Source: Flavobacterium sp. 270 (GTDB lineage: Bacteria > Bacteroidota > Bacteroidia > Flavobacteriales > Flavobacteriaceae). From it: a DNA stretch of 64,000 bases. Positions within the stretch are counted from its first letter, which is position 1, and each line of letters starts with the position of its first letter. Below are positions 36,561-46,162 of the stretch, piece after piece. Below the pieces are notes generated by a model that did no database searches, had not been told where the DNA came from, and saw nothing but the letters and a program-made list of their open reading frames with translations. A program made the position numbers and the translations under genes. The stretch lies in contig NZ_SODM01000001.1 in NCBI RefSeq assembly GCF_004368785.1, positions 558,001-622,000 on the forward strand, given 5' to 3'.

Positions 36561-36739
36561 TTGTTATTTTCTTTAAAGTAAACCGAAAATATATCCTCAA
36601 CAGAAAACATATTCAGGAAATTGTAAAACATTCAAGCCAGAAAATAGAAATCCTTTTAAATGTTTCACTTCCTGATTCTGAGCCAATTATTTTGAGTAAA
36701 AAGGAGATTAATAATTTTAAGAATTGGTTGGATTCTTAG
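36560..36739 (+). pseudogene. Remnant of a LytTR-family regulator
   Basis: Reading the frame 36560-36739 gives IVIFFKVNRKYILNRKHIQEIVKHSSQ...PIILSKKEINNFKNWLDS, the C-terminal part of a LytTR DNA-binding domain as found in Bacteroidota response regulators (FFRVNRKYI, then LSxxxxxxFKxWL). No start codon is found in this frame, and the N-terminal part of the domain and the receiver domain are absent. It is therefore a decayed fragment left next to the GNAT gene, probably after a deletion. Confidence 0.7.
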
Positions 36740-36816
36740 TCTGTGCTAAAAATGTAACATCTATAAATTAGAACACTGATAAAACGGATTCGCTACCTCG
36801 AAGACGAGGCTTTTTA

Positions 36817-36887
36817 TTTCATGCAGATTTTGCAGATTAAAATGGATTTTTAATTAAATCCGCTCAATCTGCAAAATCTGCGTGAAA
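36817..36887. repeat. Intergenic palindrome, 'gcagattttgcagatt' family
   Basis: Arms at about 36817-36850 and 36854-36887 are near-complementary. The family also occurs as the inner palindrome at 20471-20549. No gene is seen in 36740-37012. Confidence 0.75.
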
Positions 36888-37012
36888 CTAAATAACAAGT
36901 AACAGAATAAAAAATTTACTAACGTTTTCGTGTTTTTAAGGATTTTTTAAGCTCCTAATTTCCCCCCAAACAAATATCAATTCGTAAATTAGCCAAAACA
37001 AAATTTATTCGC

Positions 37013-37849
37013 ATGACTATACTTACGTTTACTTTGATTATGATTCTTGGTGCTTTTTTAGCAGGTTTTATTGGTTCATTATCAGGTTTAGGCGGCGGTA
37101 TTATAATTATTCCACTTCTTACTATTATTCTTGGGGTTGATATACATTATGCAATTGGAGCTGCTTTGGTTTCTGTTATTGCAACCTCATCGGGTTCGGC
37201 TGCAGCGTATGTCCGCGAAGGAATCACAAATATGCGATTGGGAATCTTCCTTGAAATTGCCACCACAATCGGAGCCGTTTGCGGGGCTTTACTTTCTACA
37301 ATCGCTCCTACTTCATTCATTGCCGTTTTATTCGGACTTACTTTGATATTTTCTGCTATAAATTCACTTCGAAAAAAGGAAGAACATATTGTTTTAGAGT
37401 CAAGTCCGCTTGCTAAAAAACTAAAATTGGAAGGAACTTACCCAACACACGACGGCGAAGTAGTTCATTACGGAACCAAAAATGTTCTTGGCGGTTTTAC
37501 CATGATGGGGGTTGCTGGAATGATGTCGGGATTACTCGGAATTGGTTCTGGTGCATTTAAAGTTATTGCAATGGATAATATTATGCGAATTCCGTTTAAG
37601 GTTTCTACCACAACCAGTAACTTTATGATGGGCGTTACCGCAATGGCGAGTTCTGTAATTTACATTCAAAAAGGATATATCGAACCCGGAATTTGTATGC
37701 CGGTTGTAATCGGAGTTTTATTTGGCGCGATGGCCGGAGCAAAAATATTAGTAAAAACAAACCCTAAAAAATTAAGAATCTTTTTTGCCTGCCTGATTTT
37801 TGTACTTGCAGTAAATATGATTTATAACGGACTTAATGGAAAAATCTAA
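37013..37849 (+). CDS. TauE/SafE-family sulfite/anion exporter
   Basis: The 278-residue membrane protein has the paired TauE/SafE repeats (GFIGSLSGLGGGIIIIPLL and GMMSGLLGIGSGAFKVIAM), about 8 helices. The family exports sulfite, sulfonates or organic anions. The gene overlaps the DUF1634 gene by 14 bp, a common pairing in Bacteroidota. The ion is unknown. Confidence 0.92.
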   Translation: MTILTFTLIMILGAFLAGFIGSLSGLGGGIIIIPLLTIILGVDIHYAIGAALVSVIATSSGSAAAYVREGITNMRLGIFLEIATTIGAVCGALLSTIAPTSFIAVLFGLTLIFSAINSLRKKEEHIVLESSPLAKKLKLEGTYPTHDGEVVHYGTKNVLGGFTMMGVAGMMSGLLGIGSGAFKVIAMDNIMRIPFKVSTTTSNFMMGVTAMASSVIYIQKGYIEPGICMPVVIGVLFGAMAGAKILVKTNPKKLRIFFACLIFVLAVNMIYNGLNGKI

Positions 37850-38243
37850 AGTTATGCAAAACGAAAAATTTGGAGAAAAAGATTTTCAAACCATTATTGG
37901 AAATTTATTACGCTATGGCGTTTGGACATCATTAAGTGTCGCTTTTATTGGCGGAATCGTATATTTAATTCACAACGGATCTCAAATCGAAGATTATTCG
38001 GTTTTTAAGGAAAACGATCGCAATATATTCGAAGTAATTTCAACAGTTTACAACGGAGTAATTCAGGGAAATGGAGAATATCTTATCTTTTTTGGAATTA
38101 TTTTATTGTTTCTTACTCCTGTTTTCAGGGTTTTACTTTCGTTATTTTCTTTTTTATTAGAGAAAGATTATTTGTACGTTGTGATAACTACAATTGTAAT
38201 CTTGATTATTATAACTAGTATTTCATTTGGGTTCTCTCATTAA
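37836..38243 (+). CDS. DUF1634 membrane protein
   Basis: The 135-residue protein has about three transmembrane helices (about 25-45, 82-100 and 112-132). It overlaps the end of the TauE gene, and TauE/DUF1634 pairs are common. It is probably a subunit or stability factor of the exporter. A tract of tttagagtttagag units begins right after the stop. Confidence 0.82.
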   Translation: MEKSKVMQNEKFGEKDFQTIIGNLLRYGVWTSLSVAFIGGIVYLIHNGSQIEDYSVFKENDRNIFEVISTVYNGVIQGNGEYLIFFGIILLFLTPVFRVLLSLFSFLLEKDYLYVVITTIVILIIITSISFGFSH

Positions 38244-38394
38244 TTTTAGAGTTTAGAGTTTAGATTGTAGAGTTTAGATTGAAATTGATTTTTGGTATTG
38301 ATTTTTGATATTGATTTTGAGATTTGATATTGATATTGATATTGAAAAATTTGGAATTTGGAATTTCAAAAATTGGAATTTAAAATAAAAATGT
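38244..38394. repeat. Low-complexity tract after DUF1634
   Basis: A tttagag/tttagattg array is followed by gatattgatattg units. Similar tracts lie at 9240-9320 and 10340-10440. It probably reflects slippage rather than a regulatory function. Confidence 0.6.
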
Positions 38395-39417
38395 ATGGAA
38401 ATAGGAATAGACAGCTTTGCCTCTGCACTTTACGGAGATAACAATACGCTGAGCAGTGTTGACGCAATGGAACAATTGCTCCAGAGAATTGAGTTTGCCG
38501 ATCAAGTGGGACTTGATGTTTTTGGAATTGGCGAACACCATAAAAAAGAATTTCTGGATTCTGCAACTGCTGTGATTTTAAGCGCCGCAGCAGCGAGAAC
38601 AAAAAATATACGATTGGCGAGCGCGGTTTCTGTTTTAAGCGCTGCAGATCCGGTAAGAGTTTATCAGAGTTTTTCGACTTTGGATTTAATCTCAAAAGGA
38701 AGAGCTGAAATCGTAGCCGGACGTGGTTCTGCAATAGAAGCGTATCCGCTTTTTGGTTTTGATCTGAAAGATTATGATGCGCTTTTCAGCGAAAAATTAG
38801 ATTTACTATTGCAGATTCGTGATAATGAATTTATTACTTGGGAAGGAAAATTTCGTCCCGCTTTGCACAATCAGCCGGTTTATCCTAGAGCCATACAGGA
38901 AAAATTGCCAATTTGGTTAGGCGTTGGCGGCACTCCTGAAAGTTTTGTGAGAGCAGGTTCACTTGGTCTGCCTTTGATGGTGGCTATTATTGGCGGACAA
39001 ACACATCGTTTCCGTCCATTAATTGATTTGTATCGCGAAGCCGGAAAAGCTGCCGGATACAAACCAGAAGAACTTAAAGTTGGAGTACATTCTCCTGGAT
39101 ATGTTGGAAGTACTACCGAAAAAGCAATCGAAGATTATTATCCCGGATATGCAGAACTTTGGACAAAATTAGGAAGAGAACGCGGATGGCCACCAGTAAC
39201 CAAAGATAAATTTGATGGTCTTATTGATGATCTTGGTGTTTTAATAGTGGGAAGTCCGGAAAGAGCTGCAGAGAAAATTTTACGTCACAGCGAAGCGCTT
39301 GGCGGTATTTCGAGATTCACATTCCAAATGGATAACGCAGGTCTTACACATACGCAATTAATGAATGCTATCGAATTAATTGGAACTAAACTGATTCCTT
39401 TAATTAGAAAAGGATAA
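38395..39417 (+). CDS. LLM-class flavin-dependent oxidoreductase
   Basis: The 340-residue luciferase-like monooxygenase has the TIM-barrel signature FGIGEHHKKEFLDSATAVILSAAAARTKNIRL and AGRGSAIEAYPLFG. It uses reduced flavin; the substrate is unknown. No flavin reductase is adjacent. It is convergent with the siderophore receptor across a strong terminator. Confidence 0.92.
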   Translation: MEIGIDSFASALYGDNNTLSSVDAMEQLLQRIEFADQVGLDVFGIGEHHKKEFLDSATAVILSAAAARTKNIRLASAVSVLSAADPVRVYQSFSTLDLISKGRAEIVAGRGSAIEAYPLFGFDLKDYDALFSEKLDLLLQIRDNEFITWEGKFRPALHNQPVYPRAIQEKLPIWLGVGGTPESFVRAGSLGLPLMVAIIGGQTHRFRPLIDLYREAGKAAGYKPEELKVGVHSPGYVGSTTEKAIEDYYPGYAELWTKLGRERGWPPVTKDKFDGLIDDLGVLIVGSPERAAEKILRHSEALGGISRFTFQMDNAGLTHTQLMNAIELIGTKLIPLIRKG

Positions 39418-39427
39418 GTTTTCGCCA

Positions 39428-39445
39428 ATCCCGATAGTTATCGGG
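39428..39445. repeat. Hairpin tcccgatagttatcggga
   Basis: The same unit as at about 7538 and 59251, followed by tcacagattaaaagg. It occurs after the LLM gene and before the terminator. Confidence 0.6.
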
Positions 39446-39579
39446 ATCACAGATTAAAAGGATTTCTTTTTTATTCAAGAAAAATATCTGCTTAAATCTT
39501 TTTAGATCTGCGTGAAAATATTTGCCACAGATTAAACGGATTTTTTTAGATTTTAAATAAAATCAATCTTCATAAAAAC

Positions 39580-39614
39580 AAAAAAGCATACGAACTAAAT
39601 CGTATGCTTTTTTT
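39580..39614. terminator. Bidirectional terminator
   Basis: aaaaaagcatacga (39580-39593), a 6-nt loop and tcgtatgctttttt (39600-39613) form a 14-bp perfect stem between convergent genes. Confidence 0.9.
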
Positions 39615-39645
39615 ATGAATTGTAATTTTTCAACTAAAACAATTC

Positions 39646-42078
39646 TTAGAATTTATAAGTTACTCCAACTCTAAAGTTTCTTGGCTGTTCTGTCTGCCAG
39701 TAATAAGCATTTAGGTAAGAGTAATAAGAACCGCTGTAAAGGTATTTGTCAAGAATATTAAATACGTTTGCAGTAAATTTCATTTTTCCTATTTCGTATG
39801 ATAAACCTCCGTCTAGTTTGAAATAAGTTGGAAGTCTTTCGATACCAACACTCCACGTATCTGTCTGACGTCCTGCAAGGAAAGTTCCTCCAATAGAAGC
39901 GCCTAATCCTTTTAGTTTACCATTTTGAAGACTATAATTTAACCATGCATTTGCAACATGTTTAGAATATCCAGGAACAATATCTCCTTTCATGATTCCC
40001 GTTGCAGCAGAAACTGCAGGATCAACTTTGTTTACTATAGATTCTGTAAAAGCGTAGTTCGCAATTACATTAAAACCATCAATAATTTTTCCTCTTACGT
40101 CAAATTCAAAACCTTGAGCTCTTTTTTCTCCTAAAACTACACTATATTGTTCTCCCGGACTGTTTGCAGGATCAGAAGTAAGTTCATTTTTCTTTAAGAT
40201 ACTGTAAGCAGCAAGTGTAGTACTCCATGATCCGTCAAACCAATCTTTTTTAATACCAACTTCCATATTGTTACCTGTAAGCGCTTTTACATCATCACCA
40301 TTTTTAATAATACCAGATTGCGGTGTAAAAGCCTGATCGTATAAGCCGTAAACAGCTAAATTATCTGTTAATGAAACACTAAGACCAATACGCGGTGTAA
40401 TATGAGAATCTGCAATTGGAGCACCGCCCCAACTTGCCTGACTAATCCAAGTATATCTTCCTGCTATTGTCAATCTTACTTTATTTTGGAAAAAACCAAC
40501 TTCTTCCTGCATATAAGCTGCGGCATATTCAGAACTCATAAGACCGCCAGCAGCTGCAGCTCTAACACTTAAAGGCGTGTCGCGGTCAAAGTTTGGTAAT
40601 CCATTTGCTGGTATACCATAGTATGGATTATTTACATTAAACGGATTAGCTGGTGTATCTAAATCATGAGATTGTCCCCAATCTGCCATGTAATCTTTGC
40701 TTCCTAAATCTACACCCCCTAAAAGTTTATGAGTTATAGAACCAGTATTAAATTTTCCGTTAAAAAATATTTGTCCTAAGTACATATTACTTTCAGAATC
40801 CCAGATGCCCACATTTCTAATGATTTCTCCGGTACCAATTGTACCAGTTGGAGTTGTTGCAGGTCCAACAGCACTTGGCCAAGAGCTGTATCCTTCTTGC
40901 AAATATTTAAAATATGTTGTTTGTGCAGTAAGTTTCCAGTTATCATCAAACCTATGTTCAAAAACAAGGTAACCACTGTGATCGTTTATTTTTGTATCAG
41001 GAAGACCTGGCTGCGTCATTGTAAAATCTACAGGAGTAGTTGCATATCCGCCTCCATCAGCTCCAAAAACATAATAAGAACCAACCTCTGTCATATTAGC
41101 CATTTGGTAATTGTATTCTAAAGTAACTTTAGTTTTATCATCAATCTGATAAGACAATACCGGAGCGATTACATAACGGTCATTGTGCTCAAACGGTCTG
41201 TGAGATCCTTTCTTTTGGATTGCACCATTAAAACGGTATAAAAATTTACCTTTTTTATCAAATTTACCGTCAAGATCAATGCTTGCTCTGTAAAAATCAT
41301 AGCTTCCTGCCATTACAGTAGCTTCACCTTTTGTAATTCCGGTTGGTTTTTTCGTCACCACATTGTAAAGTCCGCTTGGGTCACCGCTCGAAAGCATAAA
41401 TCCAGCTGGTCCTTTTACAAACTCAATATGATCTACAAAACTCATGTCTTCTGTAAGCGGACCCCAGAAAGAAGATACTACGTTAAATCCGTTACGGAAA
41501 GCCTGAATCTGAGAACCACGCATTGTAATATTAGTGTACATATCTCCCCAGTGCTCTAAACGAACAGCACCACTCACGTTACGAATTACTCCGTCGCTCA
41601 TGCTGATAATCTGCTGATCTTTTAAAGTCTGACCGCTCACAATCTGAATATTTTGCGGAATCTCTAAAACTGGAGTCTGCAAACGTAAAGACAATGATGG
41701 CTTATCTTGTTTGTATTTATTTTTGGTAATAACAACCTCATCAAGATCTTCCTGATTTTCAGAAAGTGCGAAGTTTTTTGTAGTAGTTTGTTTTGCAGTA
41801 ACCACAATATTGTCCTGCATTGGCTGAATACCTACTGCGCTTATGGCGATTACATAGCTTGCAGGTTTTACATTTCTAATTTCATAGTGTCCATCTTCAT
41901 TTGTAACGGCACTATATTTTGTTCCTTTTAGCGCTACAGAAACTCCTTCTGCAGGAGTATTACCGCTCAAAGTTACTTTTCCAGTTACTTTACCTGTATT
42001 TTGATTTTGTCCAAACATCATTATTGATGTCAAAAAAAGTACAAAAAAGCAGATTTTTTTAATGGTTTTTATATTCAT
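39646..42078 (-). CDS. TonB-dependent siderophore receptor
   Basis: The 810-residue receptor has a signal peptide (ending FGQ), a CarboxypepD-reg-like domain (about 26-100), a plug (SDGVIRNVSGAVRLEHWGDMYTNITMRG) and a barrel ending FRVGVTYKF. The plug is of the FhuA/FecA siderophore type (PS-GLYNVVTKKPTG). I chose 42078 (MNIKTIKK) over 42120 because a -7 box TACTTTTG lies at 42106-42113. Fur control is likely for the family, but I see only a weak AT-rich candidate site near 42224. It is a single gene. Confidence 0.9.
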   Translation of the reverse strand: MNIKTIKKICFFVLFLTSIMMFGQNQNTGKVTGKVTLSGNTPAEGVSVALKGTKYSAVTNEDGHYEIRNVKPASYVIAISAVGIQPMQDNIVVTAKQTTTKNFALSENQEDLDEVVITKNKYKQDKPSLSLRLQTPVLEIPQNIQIVSGQTLKDQQIISMSDGVIRNVSGAVRLEHWGDMYTNITMRGSQIQAFRNGFNVVSSFWGPLTEDMSFVDHIEFVKGPAGFMLSSGDPSGLYNVVTKKPTGITKGEATVMAGSYDFYRASIDLDGKFDKKGKFLYRFNGAIQKKGSHRPFEHNDRYVIAPVLSYQIDDKTKVTLEYNYQMANMTEVGSYYVFGADGGGYATTPVDFTMTQPGLPDTKINDHSGYLVFEHRFDDNWKLTAQTTYFKYLQEGYSSWPSAVGPATTPTGTIGTGEIIRNVGIWDSESNMYLGQIFFNGKFNTGSITHKLLGGVDLGSKDYMADWGQSHDLDTPANPFNVNNPYYGIPANGLPNFDRDTPLSVRAAAAGGLMSSEYAAAYMQEEVGFFQNKVRLTIAGRYTWISQASWGGAPIADSHITPRIGLSVSLTDNLAVYGLYDQAFTPQSGIIKNGDDVKALTGNNMEVGIKKDWFDGSWSTTLAAYSILKKNELTSDPANSPGEQYSVVLGEKRAQGFEFDVRGKIIDGFNVIANYAFTESIVNKVDPAVSAATGIMKGDIVPGYSKHVANAWLNYSLQNGKLKGLGASIGGTFLAGRQTDTWSVGIERLPTYFKLDGGLSYEIGKMKFTANVFNILDKYLYSGSYYSYLNAYYWQTEQPRNFRVGVTYKF

Positions 42079-42105
42079 TTTGGTAAGGGTTTTGAATTTC
42101 TGGGG

Positions 42106-42113
42106 CAAAAGTA
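42106..42113 (-). promoter_or_regulatory. -7 box of the siderophore receptor
   Basis: TACTTTTG on the minus strand matches TAnnTTTG, 28 nt before the chosen start. No clear -33 TTTG is seen at 19-21 nt. The rest of 42114-42305 shows only AT-rich sequence. Confidence 0.45.
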
Positions 42114-42305
42114 ATCTCAAATACCTTGTTAACCTAATTATTTTTAACCATTCTAAATAAAAATAAAATATTATGAGAAATTCTCTGAAAAAAAATCGGG
42201 TATTCTAAAAATTAGGCTTGTTTACTGATAATAATTATACGTTTTAAAGCGATATTTTCTTTTATGAAGTCGAAAAATGTGTAATTATCACACTAAAAAG
42301 CATAA

Positions 42306-42329
42306 AAAAAGATGCCGAAGCATCTTTTT
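42306..42329 (-). terminator. Terminator of the sigma-54 operon
   Basis: aaaaagatgc and gcatcttttt form a 10-bp perfect stem with loop CGAA, about 110 bp after the last gene of the operon. Confidence 0.8.
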
Positions 42330-42440
42330 AACAAATATACCATACTCTTTCGGCTAACTTTATTGGGAATAAATTAGTCAGACTTATTAAGTTGATAAAT
42401 TTGGGGTTTCTTATGAATAAAATATTGCTACGATTTCATA

Positions 42441-43178
42441 TTAATGGTTTAATGCATGTCCAGCACCTAAACCACCGTCTACATGAATAATTGCACCAGT
42501 CGTAAACTGACTTTTAGCTACCGTAAAAACCATAGCTGCGATATCTTCTACTTCTCCTATTCGGTTCAATAGATGTACCGATGCGTTTTGATCTGCATTT
42601 CCGTCATGCATCGGCGTACGAATTACGCCCGGCGCGATAGTATTAACACGAATATTGTTTTTTCCAAATTCTGCTGCAAGGTGAAAAGTCAATCCATTTA
42701 TTGCCGCCTTACTTACCAATTGTGCGGCGTGAGCCATTTCTGTAATTCCGTGGTTTACTAATGCAGAACCAATATTGATCACAACACCTTCATTTTGTTT
42801 GACCATCTGTGCAATTGCAGACTGTGTTGTAAAAAAAGTTCCTTTGAGATTAATATCCAGAAAACGGTCTAGATACGCTTCATCTACTTCTAGAAACGGC
42901 TTGGTTTCAAAAATTCCTGCACTGTTTACCAATACGTCAACCGATCCGAATTTTTCAAGAGCCACTTTTACCATTTGATCTCCGGTAGTTTTGGAACTGA
43001 TTTCACCTACAACCATCGCTATATTTTCACCTGCACCCAATTCATCAAACGCTTTTTGCAATTTTGCTTCGGTTGCAGAACTAATCACCACATTATCTCC
43101 TCTTTCTAAAAAATATTTCGCTACTCCTTTTCCAATACCAGAAGAGGCTCCGGTTATTAATACAGTTTGTTTTTTCAT
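42441..43178 (-). CDS. SDR-family oxidoreductase
   Basis: The 245-residue classical SDR has TGASSGIG near its N-terminus, NSAG and an AHAAQLVSKAA region where the usual Tyr of YxxxK seems replaced (AAQLVSK), so catalytic activity is uncertain. It ends IIHVDGGLGAGHALNH. It is the last gene of the long minus-strand operon, 5 bp after DUF5996. Confidence 0.87.
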   Translation of the reverse strand: MKKQTVLITGASSGIGKGVAKYFLERGDNVVISSATEAKLQKAFDELGAGENIAMVVGEISSKTTGDQMVKVALEKFGSVDVLVNSAGIFETKPFLEVDEAYLDRFLDINLKGTFFTTQSAIAQMVKQNEGVVINIGSALVNHGITEMAHAAQLVSKAAINGLTFHLAAEFGKNNIRVNTIAPGVIRTPMHDGNADQNASVHLLNRIGEVEDIAAMVFTVAKSQFTTGAIIHVDGGLGAGHALNH

Positions 43179-43183
43179 TTTAT

Positions 43184-44110
43184 TTAATTAATGTATTTAA
43201 ATTCTTTCTCTAATTCGTATAAATCATTGTCCCATTTTGCTGCGCCTGCGCCCAGTTGATAACAGCTTCTTAAAAAATCTAGTACCATTTCTTCTGGATT
43301 TTCCGACTGCTGTACGGCAGAATACGGCAAAATAAACTGACCTATGTCTTTATTATAATAAGCCTGTTTGGGCATAATTTTTCCGGTTTGAAATGCTGGC
43401 GGTTCCGGATAAATGTAGCAATAGAATGACGCATCGGGAACCGTTTCTGTTCCTGTCCAGAATCCAAAATCCATGAGCTCATGGCTAAATGCATCCTGCA
43501 ATACCCAATTGGGTAATCCCGGAACTTTTCCCGGATGTTTTGGTGCTTTTCTGCCAGAGAAAAAAGCCATGGCTAAATCAAATCCGCCCCAGAAAAAGTG
43601 AATCGGGCTCGCTTTTCCTGTAAAATCCTTTCTAAAAGTCATAAAAACAGACTGAATATTAAGCAAGGCATTGTGCATACTGCTGGCATGAATTGGATGA
43701 TATGTTGCATGTATCCTATCGGTTTCAAAAGGAATCGGGTTTGCCACTTCTGACGGAATCGTCATGATATTCAAATCAATATTTAATTCATAAAGGAATT
43801 CGAAAATCTGTGCATAAAAATCGGCTACAGCCAAATTATAAAGTGCAAAGTGTTTTGACCTCCCTCTGCTTGTAGTAATCCTTAATTCGTGTTCGACCAG
43901 ATCAATATCAATCTGAAAATCAAAATCTTTATAAGGCATTGGTTGTGTTGTAAGTCCAAAAGCCGTAACATGCAATGTAATATTCCATGAATGGTTTGCC
44001 CATGCAAGCGTTGCTAGTTTTATTTTTCCTAAAATCTGAGTATACATCTGAAGCGTTTCATACGTCGCTTTTTCGTCTGCGTATGAAAGTTTTGGCCATT
44101 TCTGTTTCAT
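43184..44110 (-). CDS. DUF5996 family protein
   Basis: The 308-residue protein has the family start (WPKLSYADEKATYETLQMYTQILGKIKLA, WANHSWNITLHVTAFGLTTQPMPY) and a conserved SPIHFFWGGFDLAMAFFSGR. The function is unknown in the family. It is 33 bp after the esterase gene within the operon. It has no signal peptide. Confidence 0.85.
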   Translation of the reverse strand: MKQKWPKLSYADEKATYETLQMYTQILGKIKLATLAWANHSWNITLHVTAFGLTTQPMPYKDFDFQIDIDLVEHELRITTSRGRSKHFALYNLAVADFYAQIFEFLYELNIDLNIMTIPSEVANPIPFETDRIHATYHPIHASSMHNALLNIQSVFMTFRKDFTGKASPIHFFWGGFDLAMAFFSGRKAPKHPGKVPGLPNWVLQDAFSHELMDFGFWTGTETVPDASFYCYIYPEPPAFQTGKIMPKQAYYNKDIGQFILPYSAVQQSENPEEMVLDFLRSCYQLGAGAAKWDNDLYELEKEFKYIN

Positions 44111-44143
44111 AATATTTTTATTGAAAGTTTACAGTAATCAATC

Positions 44144-45064
44144 CTATAGTATTGTAGTTCTATTTTCATTTTCAAGAGCTATTACAGCTTTTGTAAGTAG
44201 TCCGTCTTCTGTCATAAATTCACGAAGAATACTAAAATGATTTGCTTCTGAAATTATGAGTGCATTACCTTTATTTCCGGCATTTTTCCAAGCTTCTAAA
44301 TAATCAGAAGATTGGGTTATGAAAGCTTCTGTTTCCTGTGCGCCCCAAGCTGCAATTAATGGTATTTTGCTTGAAACAATTAACCGAATGGGACTTGAAG
44401 AAAGAATTTGATCTGCTGTAATACGAATTGCGGGCTGAACAAAAGTGCGTGAAACAGGTTCTAAATCAAAAAGACCGCTTACTGCCAGTATTCCTTTAAC
44501 TGTATTTTTAGGTAGTCCATAATCTGACCAATTTGTCGTTGCTGTCATTGCTGCGAGATGTCCGCCGGCTGAGTGTCCTCCAACAAAAATTCGTTCCGGA
44601 TCGCCGTTAAATTTTGAAATATTCTGGCTTGTCCATCCAATTGAGGATCGAATCTGCCTTACCATTTCAGGAATATTTACTTTTGGAGCAAGCTCATAAT
44701 TTACTATAACTACAGTAAAATTAGCATTGGATGCGCCCATTGCCACAAAATCGTAATCATCACCAAGTCCAATTTTCCAGTAACCTCCGTGTATAAAAAT
44801 AAAAACCGGAGCTCCTGATTCTTTTGCAGGATAAACTGTAAGTCTTTCCATTAATGTTGGGCCGTAAGCAATTACAGTTTTGTTTTTAAGAATTCTTCGC
44901 GCCTCTTCACTATTTCTAGTATATTCTTTAATATAATCGGGAAAATCTGAAACTGCTTTTTCAACATCATAATCAGCATCAAGCTGTTCTTGAGTGACAT
45001 ACTTACCATAAAAATTATTGTTTGGAAAATTAATTCCCTTTGAAACTTGGTGATACTTTTCCAT
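44144..45064 (-). CDS. Alpha/beta hydrolase, esterase/kynurenine formamidase-like
   Basis: The 306-residue protein has the oxyanion loop HGGYW, nucleophile elbow GGHSAGGHLAA and the late His in SEANHFSIL. This is the HSL-like group that includes kynurenine formamidases and carboxylesterases. It is cytoplasmic, without a signal peptide. The substrate is unknown. It is part of the sigma-54 operon. Confidence 0.88.
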   Translation of the reverse strand: MEKYHQVSKGINFPNNNFYGKYVTQEQLDADYDVEKAVSDFPDYIKEYTRNSEEARRILKNKTVIAYGPTLMERLTVYPAKESGAPVFIFIHGGYWKIGLGDDYDFVAMGASNANFTVVIVNYELAPKVNIPEMVRQIRSSIGWTSQNISKFNGDPERIFVGGHSAGGHLAAMTATTNWSDYGLPKNTVKGILAVSGLFDLEPVSRTFVQPAIRITADQILSSSPIRLIVSSKIPLIAAWGAQETEAFITQSSDYLEAWKNAGNKGNALIISEANHFSILREFMTEDGLLTKAVIALENENRTTIL

Positions 45065-45131
45065 AACTATATAGATTTATTATTGGTGTTTTTACTGATT
45101 TTAAAGTGCAGACGAAAATTCAGAAGTTCTT

Positions 45132-46139
45132 TTATAAAATAATATCGTGCTGTGGTTTTCGTAATTCTGGCAATTTTATTTCTCCTAACATTTCCCTTAA
45201 GTCGATTTCTATAATCTTGCATATTTTAGAAATCGGAACATCATTAGGACTTCCTTCAAATGGATTTTCTGTGCTTTCTCCAACTTGTCCTAAAGAAGTG
45301 TACATCCAGGAAATTATCACACTAAACGGAATGACGAGCCAAACCATGTTTCCGTGCATAAAACCGCTGATGCTTTCGTTGAGTTTATCAAATTCTTTTA
45401 ATAATCCAAAAGGCAGCAGGAAACAAAATAACTGCACTAATAGTGTATTAATTATGGCATATTGCCTCGGATATGGAGAATCTTTTAGTTGTTCGCTTCT
45501 TCCTTGCTGTGTATACAAATCTTTGATTGTTCTCTGAAAATCTACAAACTGAAGTACAACAATTTCCTGATTATCATAAAGTTCTTTCAAGGTTTTGCTT
45601 TGAAGTGCTAATAACTGAGAAGCTTTATTTTTGGTCTTTAAAATGTATTCTAATTCCTCTGAAGAAAGCAGTTTTGACAACTCATTTTCCAGACTACTTT
45701 CTTTTTCGGGAATGGTATAATATTGCTGATATTCTGCATTTTGCTTACGATATGTCGTTTCCCATATTCTAAAAGAACGCATTTCATAACGCAAAGCCAT
45801 AAGCCATGCAATATGACGATAAACAAGCAATTTTGTTTTTTCTGGATTGTTGAGAAAATCCCGGCTCATAATTCCCCATGATCGGCTTATATTTAAAATA
45901 GAAGTCCATGTTTGCTGCGCTTCGAGCGTTCTGTTATAAGTTTGTGTATTTTTAAAACCTACAATAAAAGCCGTTGCCGTTCCTAATAAAGCTACAACTG
46001 TCCAGGAAATACCAATCCATTTTAAATCAAAAATTTGATATAAAAAAACGGGAATTACACTCATTATCAATAACAAGTAAATACTTTTTCTTGTCCAGAT
46101 AATAAATTCCAAAAGCTTATATGATTTACCTGTATACAT
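45132..46139 (-). CDS. Bestrophin-family anion channel
   Basis: The 335-residue membrane protein has the bestrophin layout: an N-terminal helix, a second helix, ETTYRKQ-like cytoplasmic helices and the C-terminal IGESTENPFEGSPNDVPI motif (here VGESTENPFEGSPNDV). Bacterial homologues form pentameric ion channels. It is 23 bp after the AhpD-like gene. Ion choice is not predictable. Confidence 0.9.
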   Translation of the reverse strand: MYTGKSYKLLEFIIWTRKSIYLLLIMSVIPVFLYQIFDLKWIGISWTVVALLGTATAFIVGFKNTQTYNRTLEAQQTWTSILNISRSWGIMSRDFLNNPEKTKLLVYRHIAWLMALRYEMRSFRIWETTYRKQNAEYQQYYTIPEKESSLENELSKLLSSEELEYILKTKNKASQLLALQSKTLKELYDNQEIVVLQFVDFQRTIKDLYTQQGRSEQLKDSPYPRQYAIINTLLVQLFCFLLPFGLLKEFDKLNESISGFMHGNMVWLVIPFSVIISWMYTSLGQVGESTENPFEGSPNDVPISKICKIIEIDLREMLGEIKLPELRKPQHDIIL

Positions 46140-46162
46140 TGTATTCTTGTTTTAATTGTAAT

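Noticed and set aside
38244..38394. Tandem units after DUF1634 as an array or attachment site
   Set aside because: Simple low-complexity slippage sequence without an integrase gene or a tRNA nearby.
42224..42240. Fur box upstream of the siderophore receptor
   Set aside because: The AT-rich gataataattat stretch matches only loosely and is far upstream of the -7 box.
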